From: Mucilaginibacter frigoritolerans | GTDB taxonomy: Bacteria; Bacteroidota; Bacteroidia; Sphingobacteriales; Sphingobacteriaceae | NCBI RefSeq assembly: GCF_007830615.1 | Contig: NZ_VLLI01000007.1 | Location: 186,001 to 250,000, forward strand | Direction of reading: 5' to 3' | Length of the DNA: 64,000 nucleotides | Shown here: positions 24,693 through 32,585 of the stretch, piece after piece | How the letters are laid out: every line of letters starts with the position of its first letter | How positions within the stretch are numbered: position 1 is the first letter of the stretch | The notes under the pieces: generated by a model | Database searches by the model: none | What the model saw: only the letters and a program-made list of their open reading frames with translations | Told to the model about the DNA's origin: nothing | Made by a program: the position numbers and the translations under genes

Positions 24693-25757
24693 TTAATTCT
24701 TTAAGACTGGAATGTTAGGCAAATGTAAAGTTTGGCGAGATTTCTGTAAAGTAAACCCAAAAGTTGACCCTAATCCTTCGGTGCTCCGCACATTAATAGT
24801 TTGTTCATGCGCCTCAATAATATGCTTAACAATAGCCAGGCCTAAACCCGAGCCACCAATTTGTCGTGAACGGCTGGTATCAGTCCTGAAAAAGCGTTCA
24901 AATAGCCGTGGGAGGTATTTTTCTTCAATTCCAATACCATCATCTGTTACTTCAACCAACACCTGATCGTGCAATTCAAACAAACTCACAGCAGTATTTC
25001 CTTCTTCATTTCCGTATTTAAATGAGTTATCAATAAGGTTTACCAGTACCTGTCGGATCTTTTCACGATCGGCATTTACCAAAATTGGCTCATCGTATTT
25101 TTGTTTGAATATTAATTTAATGTTATGCTGGCGGGCCTTTAGCTCCATCGACTCAAAAACCTCCTTAATGAGGTCATTTATTTTGAAACGTGTAAGGTTA
25201 ATCGGTATCTCGCCCGACTCCAGTTTTGAAATTTCATCGAGGTCCTTAATCAGGTAACTTAAGCGATCAACGTTCTTAGCTGCTTTGGCTAAAAACTGGC
25301 GCGCCATTTCCCTATCCTCAAAATCATCATCCTGCAAAGCTTCAATATAACCTTGTATAGCAAACAATGGGGTCTTAAATTCGTGGGAGATATTGGATAA
25401 AAAATCGCGCCGGAATTTTTCCTGCTTACGGAGTTCATCAATTTCGCTCTTTTTTTCGCGTGCCCATTCTTTTACTTCGGCTTCTACATCATTTATAGGA
25501 TCAGCGCTTACGTGTTCACCCAAGGCATCGCGCAAATCGCGCCCAAGCTTCAGGTTATGAATCAGCTTGTAAATGATCTTAATTTTCGAATAAACATATT
25601 TTTCTATCAGGTAATAGAAAACAATAAAGCTGGTACAAATGGTAACAGCAAACGTTATCAGCATGTAATACCAGCTATGCTGAAAATAATAATTAACTGC
25701 CGAAAGGGTTACTGCAACGGCTGCAGCATTAATTAATACAAGTATCCTGAATTTCAT
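24693..25757 (-). CDS. Sensor histidine kinase, PhoR-like
   Basis: Membrane histidine kinase of 354 residues with two short transmembrane helices in the first 55 residues and almost no periplasmic loop. A linker is followed by a HisKA domain with SHEFKTPLFAIQGYIEAL (phospho-His near 128) and a HATPase domain: LVNLIDNSFKYG (N box), DDGIGIEEKYLPRLFERFFR (G1/F) and GSGLGLAIVKHI (G2). It heads the kinase-DUF47-PiT group, suggesting phosphate sensing, as with PhoR. No response-regulator gene is adjacent on either side. Confidence 0.88.
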   Translation of the reverse strand: MKFRILVLINAAAVAVTLSAVNYYFQHSWYYMLITFAVTICTSFIVFYYLIEKYVYSKIKIIYKLIHNLKLGRDLRDALGEHVSADPINDVEAEVKEWAREKKSEIDELRKQEKFRRDFLSNISHEFKTPLFAIQGYIEALQDDDFEDREMARQFLAKAAKNVDRLSYLIKDLDEISKLESGEIPINLTRFKINDLIKEVFESMELKARQHNIKLIFKQKYDEPILVNADREKIRQVLVNLIDNSFKYGNEEGNTAVSLFELHDQVLVEVTDDGIGIEEKYLPRLFERFFRTDTSRSRQIGGSGLGLAIVKHIIEAHEQTINVRSTEGLGSTFGFTLQKSRQTLHLPNIPVLKN

Positions 25758-25771
25758 ACTTGTAAAGTTAC

Positions 25772-25806
25772 GATTAGAGATTAGAGATCGAATACCAGAG
25801 ATCAGT
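25772..25806. repeat. GATTAGA-type 7-nt-pitch repeat
   Basis: Five consecutive heptads, GATTAGA, GATTAGA, GATCGAA, TACCAGA and GATCAGT, begin 15 nt upstream of the kinase gene start. The block shares its period with the other heptad loci but not its word. Confidence 0.75.
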
Positions 25807-25882
25807 TATTTAATTGTTAAGTATAAGTTAGTTTTTGGAAGATCAGATTTTGCCAACCTGTGCATCAGATAAATAGTTCCAC

Positions 25883-25915
25883 AAAAAAAATCGCCTCCGG
25901 TAATCTGGAAGCGAT
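25883..25915 (-). terminator. Terminator of the small secreted protein gene
   Basis: On the minus strand ATCGCTTCC (25915-25907) pairs with GGAGGCGAT (25898-25890), one G-U, followed by eight T (25890-25883). A textbook intrinsic terminator 40 nt past the stop. Confidence 0.85.
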
Positions 25916-25954
25916 GCATTATGTAAATTTAAGGATGTTATACTTTAGTGCCGG

Positions 25955-26332
25955 TTACTCCATTACCATGAATGTTTTTGAATAACCTTCATGATATACC
26001 AAAATATCTTTTTTTATGTTTTGATTTTTAGCAATTACTTCAAGGCTGTATTGGCCATCCTGCAAATGAGTAAGTATGTAGCCCTTTTCCATTGACTTTA
26101 AAGCAGGCATTACGTCTTTATATACTACGTTTTTATCTGCATCATAAACAATTACTACTGCTTTGCTGGCCGTGTTACCATCAACCTTAACTTCAAGACC
26201 TTTTAATGATGGTAATGAAGAAAGAGTGATGGTTGCTTTTGATGGCGGAACAACTGTTTTTGGTAGATTTGCTGCAAAAACACTTGCACTTGCTAATACT
26301 AATAAAAAGGTTAATTTGATTGATGTTTTCAT
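25955..26332 (-). CDS. Small exported protein of unknown function
   Basis: 125 residues. The signal peptide MKTSIKLTFLLVLASASVFA is clear. The mature part, about 105 residues, is rich in Val, Lys and Thr and predicts as beta strands; segments such as KAVVIVYDADKNVVYKDVM and GQYSLEVIAKNQNIKKDILVY look like an Ig-like or DUF3244-type sandwich. I cannot assign a family with confidence. It is monocistronic with its own terminator, suggesting a well-expressed periplasmic protein. Confidence 0.7.
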   Translation of the reverse strand: MKTSIKLTFLLVLASASVFAANLPKTVVPPSKATITLSSLPSLKGLEVKVDGNTASKAVVIVYDADKNVVYKDVMPALKSMEKGYILTHLQDGQYSLEVIAKNQNIKKDILVYHEGYSKTFMVME

Positions 26333-26683
26333 GATTTCTAATTTTTTAATGTTTTTATATTGTTGTTGTTATTTCCTTTTGACACATCAAAGTAACAGCA
26401 ACTTTTTACGCTAAAAAAACGAACTAGACCATCAGCAATCAAGTATAGACTAATGTGCCGTTTGAGTCGGCAAACCCTATTAATATGTTAATTATTAGCA
26501 TAATACGATTTTAATCGGCTTAAAACGGCGTTTCATCGGTGTGTCTTTATTGTTGATAGGAAATTATCCAATTTTCTATCATGCCGGACCCAGCCACGGA
26601 ACTTCATCGAGGGGCGGATTATTTACATGGAAGATCTTTCAATATTCAGAAAACCTGATTTCTGATTAACTAGGCTCTAATCC
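26333..26683. other. Gene-free stretch
   Basis: About 350 nt between the small secreted protein gene and yceI, both on the minus strand. It must hold the promoter of the former. I see no coding frame, strong hairpin or heptad repeat in it; 26584-26630 is locally more GC-rich than its surroundings. Confidence 0.5.
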
Positions 26684-27217
26684 CTATCTTTCCATCTCTG
26701 CATCAACAGTAACGCTAACTTCATTGCCCATCACCAGGCTGCTTCCGCCTACGCCAAAATCAAGGCGGTTGAGCTTAAAGGTTCCGTTAAGTATTATAGT
26801 GTTTCCTTTATCTGTATACGTAAAAGGAACCTCAACCTGCTTGGTTTTGCCTTTTATGGTGAGATCAAATATGCCGCTATAATTATTGCCGCTTTTATGT
26901 TTAAACGATACTGATTTGATCGTTATTTTGGGATAATGTGCCAGATCAAAAAAATCTTCCCCGCGTAAATGCTCATCACGCATGGAATTATCTGTATTAA
27001 TAGTATTTACTTCAACAGAAGCATCTAATGTACTTGCAGTAAGATCAGCAGGATTAAATTTCACACTGGCTTGCAGACCACCTATGGTACCGCCGGTACC
27101 AATGCCCATATTTTTTATTTTAAAGCTAATTTGAGCATGTTTTACGGTAGTTTGAGCAAGAACCAGAGCTGTATTAAATAGTATTAAGATGCTTGAGAGC
27201 ACAATTGTTTTCTTCAT
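26684..27217 (-). CDS. YceI family periplasmic protein
   Basis: Lipocalin-like beta-barrel protein of 177 residues with a signal peptide ending near LVLAQ. YceI features: ISFKIKNMGIGTGGTIGGL, FNPADLTASTLDASVEVNTINTDNSMRDEHLR, FDLAHYPKITIKS, LTIKGKTKQVEVPF and FKLNRLDFGVGG. Family members bind polyisoprenoids or similar amphiphiles. It lies 67 nt downstream of the porin gene on the same strand and may share its transcript. Confidence 0.92.
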   Translation of the reverse strand: MKKTIVLSSILILFNTALVLAQTTVKHAQISFKIKNMGIGTGGTIGGLQASVKFNPADLTASTLDASVEVNTINTDNSMRDEHLRGEDFFDLAHYPKITIKSVSFKHKSGNNYSGIFDLTIKGKTKQVEVPFTYTDKGNTIILNGTFKLNRLDFGVGGSSLVMGNEVSVTVDAEMER

Positions 27218-27284
27218 AAACCGATTAACGCATTTTTGCTAAAAATAGCTTTTCCCAATTAAAATTTATTTTGCCAGTATTTTT

Positions 27285-28595
27285 TTAAAACTCTACGTGC
27301 GCCCTTAATGAAAATACATTTACCGGACCGCGGTCTTTATTATAAGCCGGATTTACAATAAACTGGTAATCTGGTGTAAGGAAAAGCTTTTTTTGGTAGG
27401 CATTTATCTTATAATAAATTTCTGCAATCATTTCTGGTGCATAGTTTAGCTTGCCATCCCCAATGATAAACCCATATCCCCCATCAGCCAGATAATTGCG
27501 ATGAGGCCCCGATAAGCCATCGCCTATAAAAGCCAGGGCTACTTCGTCGTCAGGACGATTCCATTGTGAGCCTTTTAATTCGCCACCAAAAGTAATGGAG
27601 CGGTCAATTTCGGTAAAGAACCAGGTTTGGGTATGGCCGTCATTCCAGCTGGCTTTGGCAAACACGCCAAAATCCTTGGTAAGGTATTGATCGGTATTAA
27701 TGCCAAACCCGTATTTATGGCGTCCGTAAGCCTGTGTTGAATCTACATTGGGTGCTTTAGGGTTTTGGGCAATGGCTTGGTCGTAATTACCAAACTTACC
27801 ATTATTCAAAAAGCCTAAAATACGTAGCGTGCCTTTCTGACCATCAATAGTATAACGTTTTTCATATTCAACCGTTTGGGTGTTAGCCTTAGCTATTTTA
27901 GCGTCCCAGATTGATGAATTCGCTTGGGTAACATTCATGGTAAATGAAAAACGCAATGTCCAGGTAGGCTGGCCCAATTCGGTATATAAACCCAATACAT
28001 AACCACGTGTATTTGCAGGATAGTCCCAGGCGCCGTTATCCATCAGGGCCCAGTTCATAAATTGTGACCGGGGGTCATGACTAAAATTATTGCCATCAAA
28101 AAAATCGGCCATACCATACTTGCCCGCCGCAATTGAAAAATATCTTTTGCTCCTTGTTCCACCTAAAACATTGCCGTCAGCATCAATAGTGTCCCTATCG
28201 GTACCCCACTCAAAGGTTTGTTTTAAGTATAAACGGGCTATGTAAACCGCTGGAGCAACACTGTTTACTCTAAATGTTTCGCCATTAGGGAAACCAGCGA
28301 TTCCGGTGGTTTTGCTTAGCCCTGAGCCACCTGATAACTCGGGATTAAAAAACACTTCGGCCCCTTTCCATAAGCGCATCGCTCCAAAAAAGGTCGAAGT
28401 AATTGAAGTTTGTGTTTCTGTTAAGGGCGATAAACTATTTTGCCCGCTATACGCGGCAGTAAATGGCGGTTTATACTGTGTTATCACAGTTTGTTGAAAA
28501 TGAAAACTATATCGTTCTTGCTTCACCGTATCCTGTGCCATCACTACGGTTAAAACATTTAATAATATAATGCTAGTAAGTATTAGTTTTTTCAT
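27285..28595 (-). CDS. Carbohydrate-selective porin, OprB-like
   Basis: Outer-membrane beta-barrel of 436 residues with a signal peptide ending VVMAQ and a C-terminal strand ending in Phe (SLRAHVEF). Motifs of the OprB family are visible: EVFFNPELSGG, AGKYGMADFFDGNNFSHDPRSQFMNWALMDNGAWDYPANTRGY, GFGINTDQYLTKDFGVFAKASWNDG and PEMIAEIYYKIN. Such porins admit sugars. No sugar-processing genes flank it, so the substrate is not inferable. The adjacent YceI gene follows at 67 nt. Confidence 0.85.
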   Translation of the reverse strand: MKKLILTSIILLNVLTVVMAQDTVKQERYSFHFQQTVITQYKPPFTAAYSGQNSLSPLTETQTSITSTFFGAMRLWKGAEVFFNPELSGGSGLSKTTGIAGFPNGETFRVNSVAPAVYIARLYLKQTFEWGTDRDTIDADGNVLGGTRSKRYFSIAAGKYGMADFFDGNNFSHDPRSQFMNWALMDNGAWDYPANTRGYVLGLYTELGQPTWTLRFSFTMNVTQANSSIWDAKIAKANTQTVEYEKRYTIDGQKGTLRILGFLNNGKFGNYDQAIAQNPKAPNVDSTQAYGRHKYGFGINTDQYLTKDFGVFAKASWNDGHTQTWFFTEIDRSITFGGELKGSQWNRPDDEVALAFIGDGLSGPHRNYLADGGYGFIIGDGKLNYAPEMIAEIYYKINAYQKKLFLTPDYQFIVNPAYNKDRGPVNVFSLRAHVEF

Positions 28596-28822
28596 ATCAA
28601 AAATTTGGGCAAAATTAGCGCATCTATGTAAAGCAGATGTTTAATTAATATAAACTCCACCATTGTTAATTATTTATGCAAATCTAATATATTTTTTAGA
28701 CTAGCCTAAATTTATTATTATAAAACCATTAAATCCCATAACAGCAATTAATTACAATTGTTACAGGCAATAGTATTAATGTGGCGCAAAGGTATAAGGG
28801 AAAGCTATGCAATGGAATTGCA

Positions 28823-29239
28823 TTATTCAGCACATTGATCACAAACCCCTTTTACAAGCAGGTTCATTTCTAACGAATTAAATTTTTGAGGAAGGGCAAT
28901 ATCAGGAATTTTAGAATCGGGCAGGCAGAAGGTTTCTTTACAATTGATACAATAAAAGTGCACATGCATATCATGATGCTCATCTGCATCACACTCATCC
29001 AGGCATAAGGCATATTTAGGCGAACCTGTTCCATCATCAATTAAATGTACCAGGCCCTTTTCTTCAAAAGTTTTTATAGTCCGGTAAATAGTGATCCTGT
29101 CTGCAGGCAGCAGGGCTTTTTCTATGTCACTTAAACTGATGGCCGATGCCTGCTTTAAAAGCAGATTAAGCACCAAAATGCGCATAGCAGTTGGGTTAAT
29201 ATTTTTATCAATAAGCTTCTGCCCGGTAATGGTTTCCAT
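28823..29239 (-). CDS. Fur family transcriptional regulator
   Basis: Metal- or peroxide-responsive repressor of 138 residues. The winged helix at about 10-80 includes ADRITIYRTIKTFEEKGLVHLI, the recognition helix pattern of Fur. The dimerisation domain has DEHHDMHVHFYCINCKETFCL and VCDQC, giving the two CxxC pairs of the structural zinc site. Which of Fur, Zur or PerR it is cannot be decided. It ends a probable SprT-HD-Fur operon, 35 nt after the HD gene. Confidence 0.92.
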   Translation of the reverse strand: METITGQKLIDKNINPTAMRILVLNLLLKQASAISLSDIEKALLPADRITIYRTIKTFEEKGLVHLIDDGTGSPKYALCLDECDADEHHDMHVHFYCINCKETFCLPDSKIPDIALPQKFNSLEMNLLVKGVCDQCAE

Positions 29240-29274
29240 ATGTTATGCAAAGTAAAGGCATTTCAAGCTGATAT

Positions 29275-29934
29275 TTATACAGAAACAGAAGCTTCCCATT
29301 CGGCATAAAACTGCTCCAGGTAACTTTCCATAAAGGAATGCCTTTGTTTAGCCAACTTCTTGCCGGTAGTGGTATTCATTTTGTCTTTCAGCTGTAACAA
29401 CTTTTCGTAAAAATGATTAATGGTTGGTGCCGTTGTGTTTTTATATTCGGCCTTGGTCATGCTTAAATTGGGCTTTATTGCAGGGTCATAAAACTCACGA
29501 CCCTTAAAACCGCCATAACTAAATGCGCGGGCTATCCCAATTGCGCCAATGGCATCAAGCCTGTCAGCATCCTGAACAATTTGAAGCTCCTTTGAAGTAA
29601 AAATAACTTCATCAAATGATGATTTGAACGAGAGATATCTTATTATTTGCTGCACATGATGAATGGTTATATCATCAACATTAATACTTTTCAAAAAAGT
29701 GCTGGCCGTTTGAGGGCCTATTTCTTCATCACCACCATGAAATTTACTATCCGCAATATCATGCAGCAGTGCAGCAAGCTCAACAACCAGCATATCGGCC
29801 TGTTCGGTTTTTGCTATAAGATTGGCATTGTTCCATACCCGGTAAATGTGCCACCAATCGTGCCCGCCTTCGGCATCTTTTAAGGTATTGCGTACAAAAT
29901 CTGCTGTTTTGCCGATCAGTTCATTTTTATCCAT
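29275..29934 (-). CDS. HD domain phosphohydrolase, YedJ-like
   Basis: Metal-dependent phosphohydrolase of 219 residues. The H...HD...D signature is complete: HDWWHIYRVW, ALLHDIADSKF and VQDADRLDAIGAIGIARAF, the last being typical of the YedJ subgroup. The substrate is probably a nucleotide or other small phosphate ester, unspecified. It is 18 nt downstream of the SprT-like gene and 35 nt upstream of the Fur-family gene. Confidence 0.9.
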   Translation of the reverse strand: MDKNELIGKTADFVRNTLKDAEGGHDWWHIYRVWNNANLIAKTEQADMLVVELAALLHDIADSKFHGGDEEIGPQTASTFLKSINVDDITIHHVQQIIRYLSFKSSFDEVIFTSKELQIVQDADRLDAIGAIGIARAFSYGGFKGREFYDPAIKPNLSMTKAEYKNTTAPTINHFYEKLLQLKDKMNTTTGKKLAKQRHSFMESYLEQFYAEWEASVSV

Positions 29935-29952
29935 TCGTAAAGGATTTGATGA

Positions 29953-30570
29953 TTAATTTTTTTCTTCCAGGTGTTCAACCTCAGCAACGGGGCTAAACAG
30001 GTAAACGCGTTTAGAGCTTACCTCAATACATTTATACCGCTTGCGCAGTTTTTCATCCTTACGGAATACCCGCCCATCTTTTAATTTAAACAGTGCCTTT
30101 GGCGGTAATTTTTCAACCGTATGCACTGATTCTTTTGGCGCATCATATTTGCGCAATGCACGGTACAGATCAAGATCCGAACAACTGGAAGCTGCCGGAT
30201 TATTCAAATAACTTACTATGGCCCGCTTTACATCCATGGGGAAAATATCTTTCTCAAAAAAGGGTTGCATCATTTTTTTGAAATTGTCTTTCCACTCGGT
30301 TCCATGTGGTTTTGCTTTATGTTTATGTTGGTTCCAGGTATGCAGGTGAGCAAACTCATGCACAGTGGTTACCAAAAAAGCATAAGGGTTAAGATCAAAA
30401 TTAACTGAAATACGATGCCCTTTTTCTAAATGCGGTGGCCTGTAATCACCAAATTTACTGTTCCGGTTACGCGAAATTTTAAACTCGCATTTAAAGTAAT
30501 CGATCCAGCGGCCAATAAGTGGTGCCGCATCTGCCGGAAGATATTTTTCAAGAACTTTTACTTTATCCAA
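29953..30570 (-). CDS. SprT-like domain protein
   Basis: Putative zinc metallopeptidase of 205 residues. The HExxH site is in VTTVHEFAHLHTWNQHKHKAKPHGTEW (catalytic Glu between the two His; the third ligand is likely the His of HGTEW). The C-terminal half contains no zinc-ribbon cysteines, only a basic beta region. SprT-like proteins relate to Spartan proteases that act on DNA-protein crosslinks, though bacterial function is not established. First gene of the SprT-HD-Fur unit. Confidence 0.88.
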   Translation of the reverse strand: MDKVKVLEKYLPADAAPLIGRWIDYFKCEFKISRNRNSKFGDYRPPHLEKGHRISVNFDLNPYAFLVTTVHEFAHLHTWNQHKHKAKPHGTEWKDNFKKMMQPFFEKDIFPMDVKRAIVSYLNNPAASSCSDLDLYRALRKYDAPKESVHTVEKLPPKALFKLKDGRVFRKDEKLRKRYKCIEVSSKRVYLFSPVAEVEHLEEKN

Positions 30571-30679
30571 TTTTCACCTCAATACAAAGATACTGCTTTT
30601 AGTATAATTACTAAATGTGCATTGTTGCAGGTATGTAAAATATGTAAGCTATCCAGGTCAAATTAAACCTGAATTATTT

Positions 30680-31108
30680 TCAGGACTGGATATAGGACTT
30701 TAACTGCTCAATAGTTTCTTCGTGCGAAAGAATAGTTTCTGTAACCACATCACTAATGGATATGATACCACACAAACGGTCCTCTTTAAAAACAGGCAGG
30801 TAACGGAGATTACTCTCGCTCATAATGTGCATACAGGTTTCGATAGAATTATCAGGCAATATCCGCGGAAAACCTGTGCTCATAATTTCTCTTACTTGTG
30901 TTTCGAGCGATGATTTGCCATGCAATATTACCTTACGGGCATAATCACGCTCAGTAAGCAGACCTGCATAAACGCCATCTTCAGTAATAACCACTGAGCC
31001 AATGTTTTTATCGGCCATTAATTTAAGGGCATCTAATACGGTAGTACTGCCATCAATAGCAATTACACTACTTCCCTTACGGGTAAGAATATTGGAAACT
31101 TTTTTCAT
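30680..31108 (-). CDS. CBS domain pair protein
   Basis: 142 residues made almost entirely of two CBS motifs (about 1-60 and 70-132): VLDALKLMADKNIGSVVITEDGVYAGLLTERDYARKVIL, then IMSTGFPRILPDN and LRYLPVFKEDRLCGIISISDVV. CBS pairs bind adenosine nucleotides and usually report energy or redox state. No catalytic domain is attached. The start at 31108 gives the normal MKKVSNIL beginning; an in-frame ATG at 31144 would add 12 residues of unrelated character. Confidence 0.9.
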   Translation of the reverse strand: MKKVSNILTRKGSSVIAIDGSTTVLDALKLMADKNIGSVVITEDGVYAGLLTERDYARKVILHGKSSLETQVREIMSTGFPRILPDNSIETCMHIMSESNLRYLPVFKEDRLCGIISISDVVTETILSHEETIEQLKSYIQS

Positions 31109-31375
31109 AATTGGCTCGTAAAAATAGGTGAGTTTGAATATCAAATATAACTATAAATTATATTTAGTATACACCTATTATAAGCTTAAATTAATTTTAA
31201 AACAAAAATTAAACAACTTAAAACGAGGTTAATTTAGTGTGAAATTTGCTCTTTTTTTATTAATTCGTTTAAAAAATCAACCATTAAATCTTAAGATTTG
31301 CAGAATCTTAATTATATTGTTTTTTGTTAATCAATAGCTCATGCATTTTTGCTGTAAGTCTTGTAAGTTATAAAT

Positions 31376-31561
31376 ATGTCCAAAAAAATACTTAGATGCC
31401 ATAAATGCTCAGCGCCGTATCATTTTGAAAAAAGCAGGAATTGGTTTGGACGAAACCTTTTGTTTTTTTTACCTATACGCCGATATTTTTGTGCCAAATG
31501 TTTAAAAAGCCGCCACCTGTGGATTGCCGATGAAAAATTAAGAGAATATCATCGGGTATAA
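31376..31561 (+). CDS. Small zinc-ribbon protein, unknown function
   Basis: 61 residues with two CxxC pairs, CHKC (about 8-11) and CAKC (about 39-42), spaced as in a treble-clef or ribbon zinc site, and a very basic, aromatic interior (RNWFGRNLLFFLPIRRYF). The start is ATG at 31376 with an AT-rich leader. Codon use looks like its neighbours. It stands alone between a minus-strand CBS gene and the keto-glycoside cluster. Possibly a nucleic-acid or ribosome-associated protein, but that is inference. Confidence 0.65.
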   Translation: MSKKILRCHKCSAPYHFEKSRNWFGRNLLFFLPIRRYFCAKCLKSRHLWIADEKLREYHRV

Positions 31562-31889
31562 TTTATCTAAGGCTTACCTCTTCCTTCTTTTAACATTATA
31601 ATTTCTTTTTTTAAGGAGATGTGATGGATATTGTCTTTTATTCAGGATAACTATCTCCAGTTTACCTCTAATTTTCGCAAGAAACTCCATTTACAACATT
31701 CAATTCACACTCATTTACAGGCATTTACAAAAGCAATTAAAGCACAACAACTCATTGGCTAAAAACCAATACTATTGTAACAACATTATTATACTTATCC
31801 AGCTTTTTATCAACCATAAATAAACGTTAATTTTAAATTTTCCTTACAATTGTAAATTGCATCTTGCTACAAAAATTAAATTTATTCAA
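31562..31889. other. Gene-free leader region before the DUF1080 gene
   Basis: About 330 nt, AT-rich, with no coding frame. A small palindrome TTACAATTGTAA lies at about 31844-31855, 35 nt before the ATG of the DUF1080 gene, where an operator might be; this is weak. No heptad repeat is seen. Confidence 0.45.
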
Positions 31890-32552
31890 ATGAAAAAAGT
31901 ATTGCTTAGCGTATTGGCATTTACTGCTTTAAGCTATGGTGTAAAGGCCCAAAAATCAGTAACCCTGTTTGATGGTAAAACCACCAAGGGCTGGCATAGT
32001 TACTTAAAAACCGGACCAGGTGCATGGAGCGTTGTTGATGGCGCTTTACAACTCGATCCCAAAGCCGCCGATCAGGGTGACCTTATAACTAATGATGAGT
32101 ATGAAAATTATGAGCTTTCGCTTAAATGGAAAATTGCTGAAGGTGGCAACAGCGGTATTATTTTAGGTGTACACGAAGACCCTGCTTTTAGTGCAACTTA
32201 TTTAACCGGTATTGAAATGCAGGTACTGGATGATAAAAATGCTGAAGACAATAAAAAGGCTAACCACCTAGCCGGCTCCCTTTATGATATGAAAGCACCT
32301 GCTTACCCCGCCAAGCCGGCTGGTGAGTGGAACAAAGTTGTTATACGCAAATTAAACGGACACCTTACTTTTTGGCTTAATGGCAAACAGGTTATTGACA
32401 CCCAAATAGGCAGCCCTGAATGGCAGGAAATGATAAATAATAGCAAATTTAAAACATGGAAAAGCTTTGCTACTTACCCCAAAGGGCATATTGCCTTGCA
32501 AGACCATGGTGCCATAGTTTCTTTCCGCGATATTAAAATTAAACAATTGTAA
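31890..32552 (+). CDS. DUF1080 protein, probable 3-keto-glycoside hydrolase/lyase
   Basis: Exported concanavalin-fold protein of 220 residues, with a signal peptide ending YGVKAQ. DUF1080 features: VTLFDGKTTKGWHSY, WSVVDGALQLDPK, DLITNDEYENYELSLKWKIAEGGNSGIILGV, TGIEMQVLDD, NKVVIRKLNGHLTFWLNGKQV and HIALQDHGAIVSFRDIKI. Members of this family in Bacteroides act on 3-keto-glycosides. The next two genes encode a GMC oxidoreductase and its small subunit, which would produce the 3-keto group, so the trio is probably a pathway. The start is ATG at 31890; an upstream TTG at 31857 is unlikely. Confidence 0.87.
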   Translation: MKKVLLSVLAFTALSYGVKAQKSVTLFDGKTTKGWHSYLKTGPGAWSVVDGALQLDPKAADQGDLITNDEYENYELSLKWKIAEGGNSGIILGVHEDPAFSATYLTGIEMQVLDDKNAEDNKKANHLAGSLYDMKAPAYPAKPAGEWNKVVIRKLNGHLTFWLNGKQVIDTQIGSPEWQEMINNSKFKTWKSFATYPKGHIALQDHGAIVSFRDIKIKQL

Positions 32553-32585
32553 CATACTCCGGATTAAATACTTCTCTTCAAAGAA

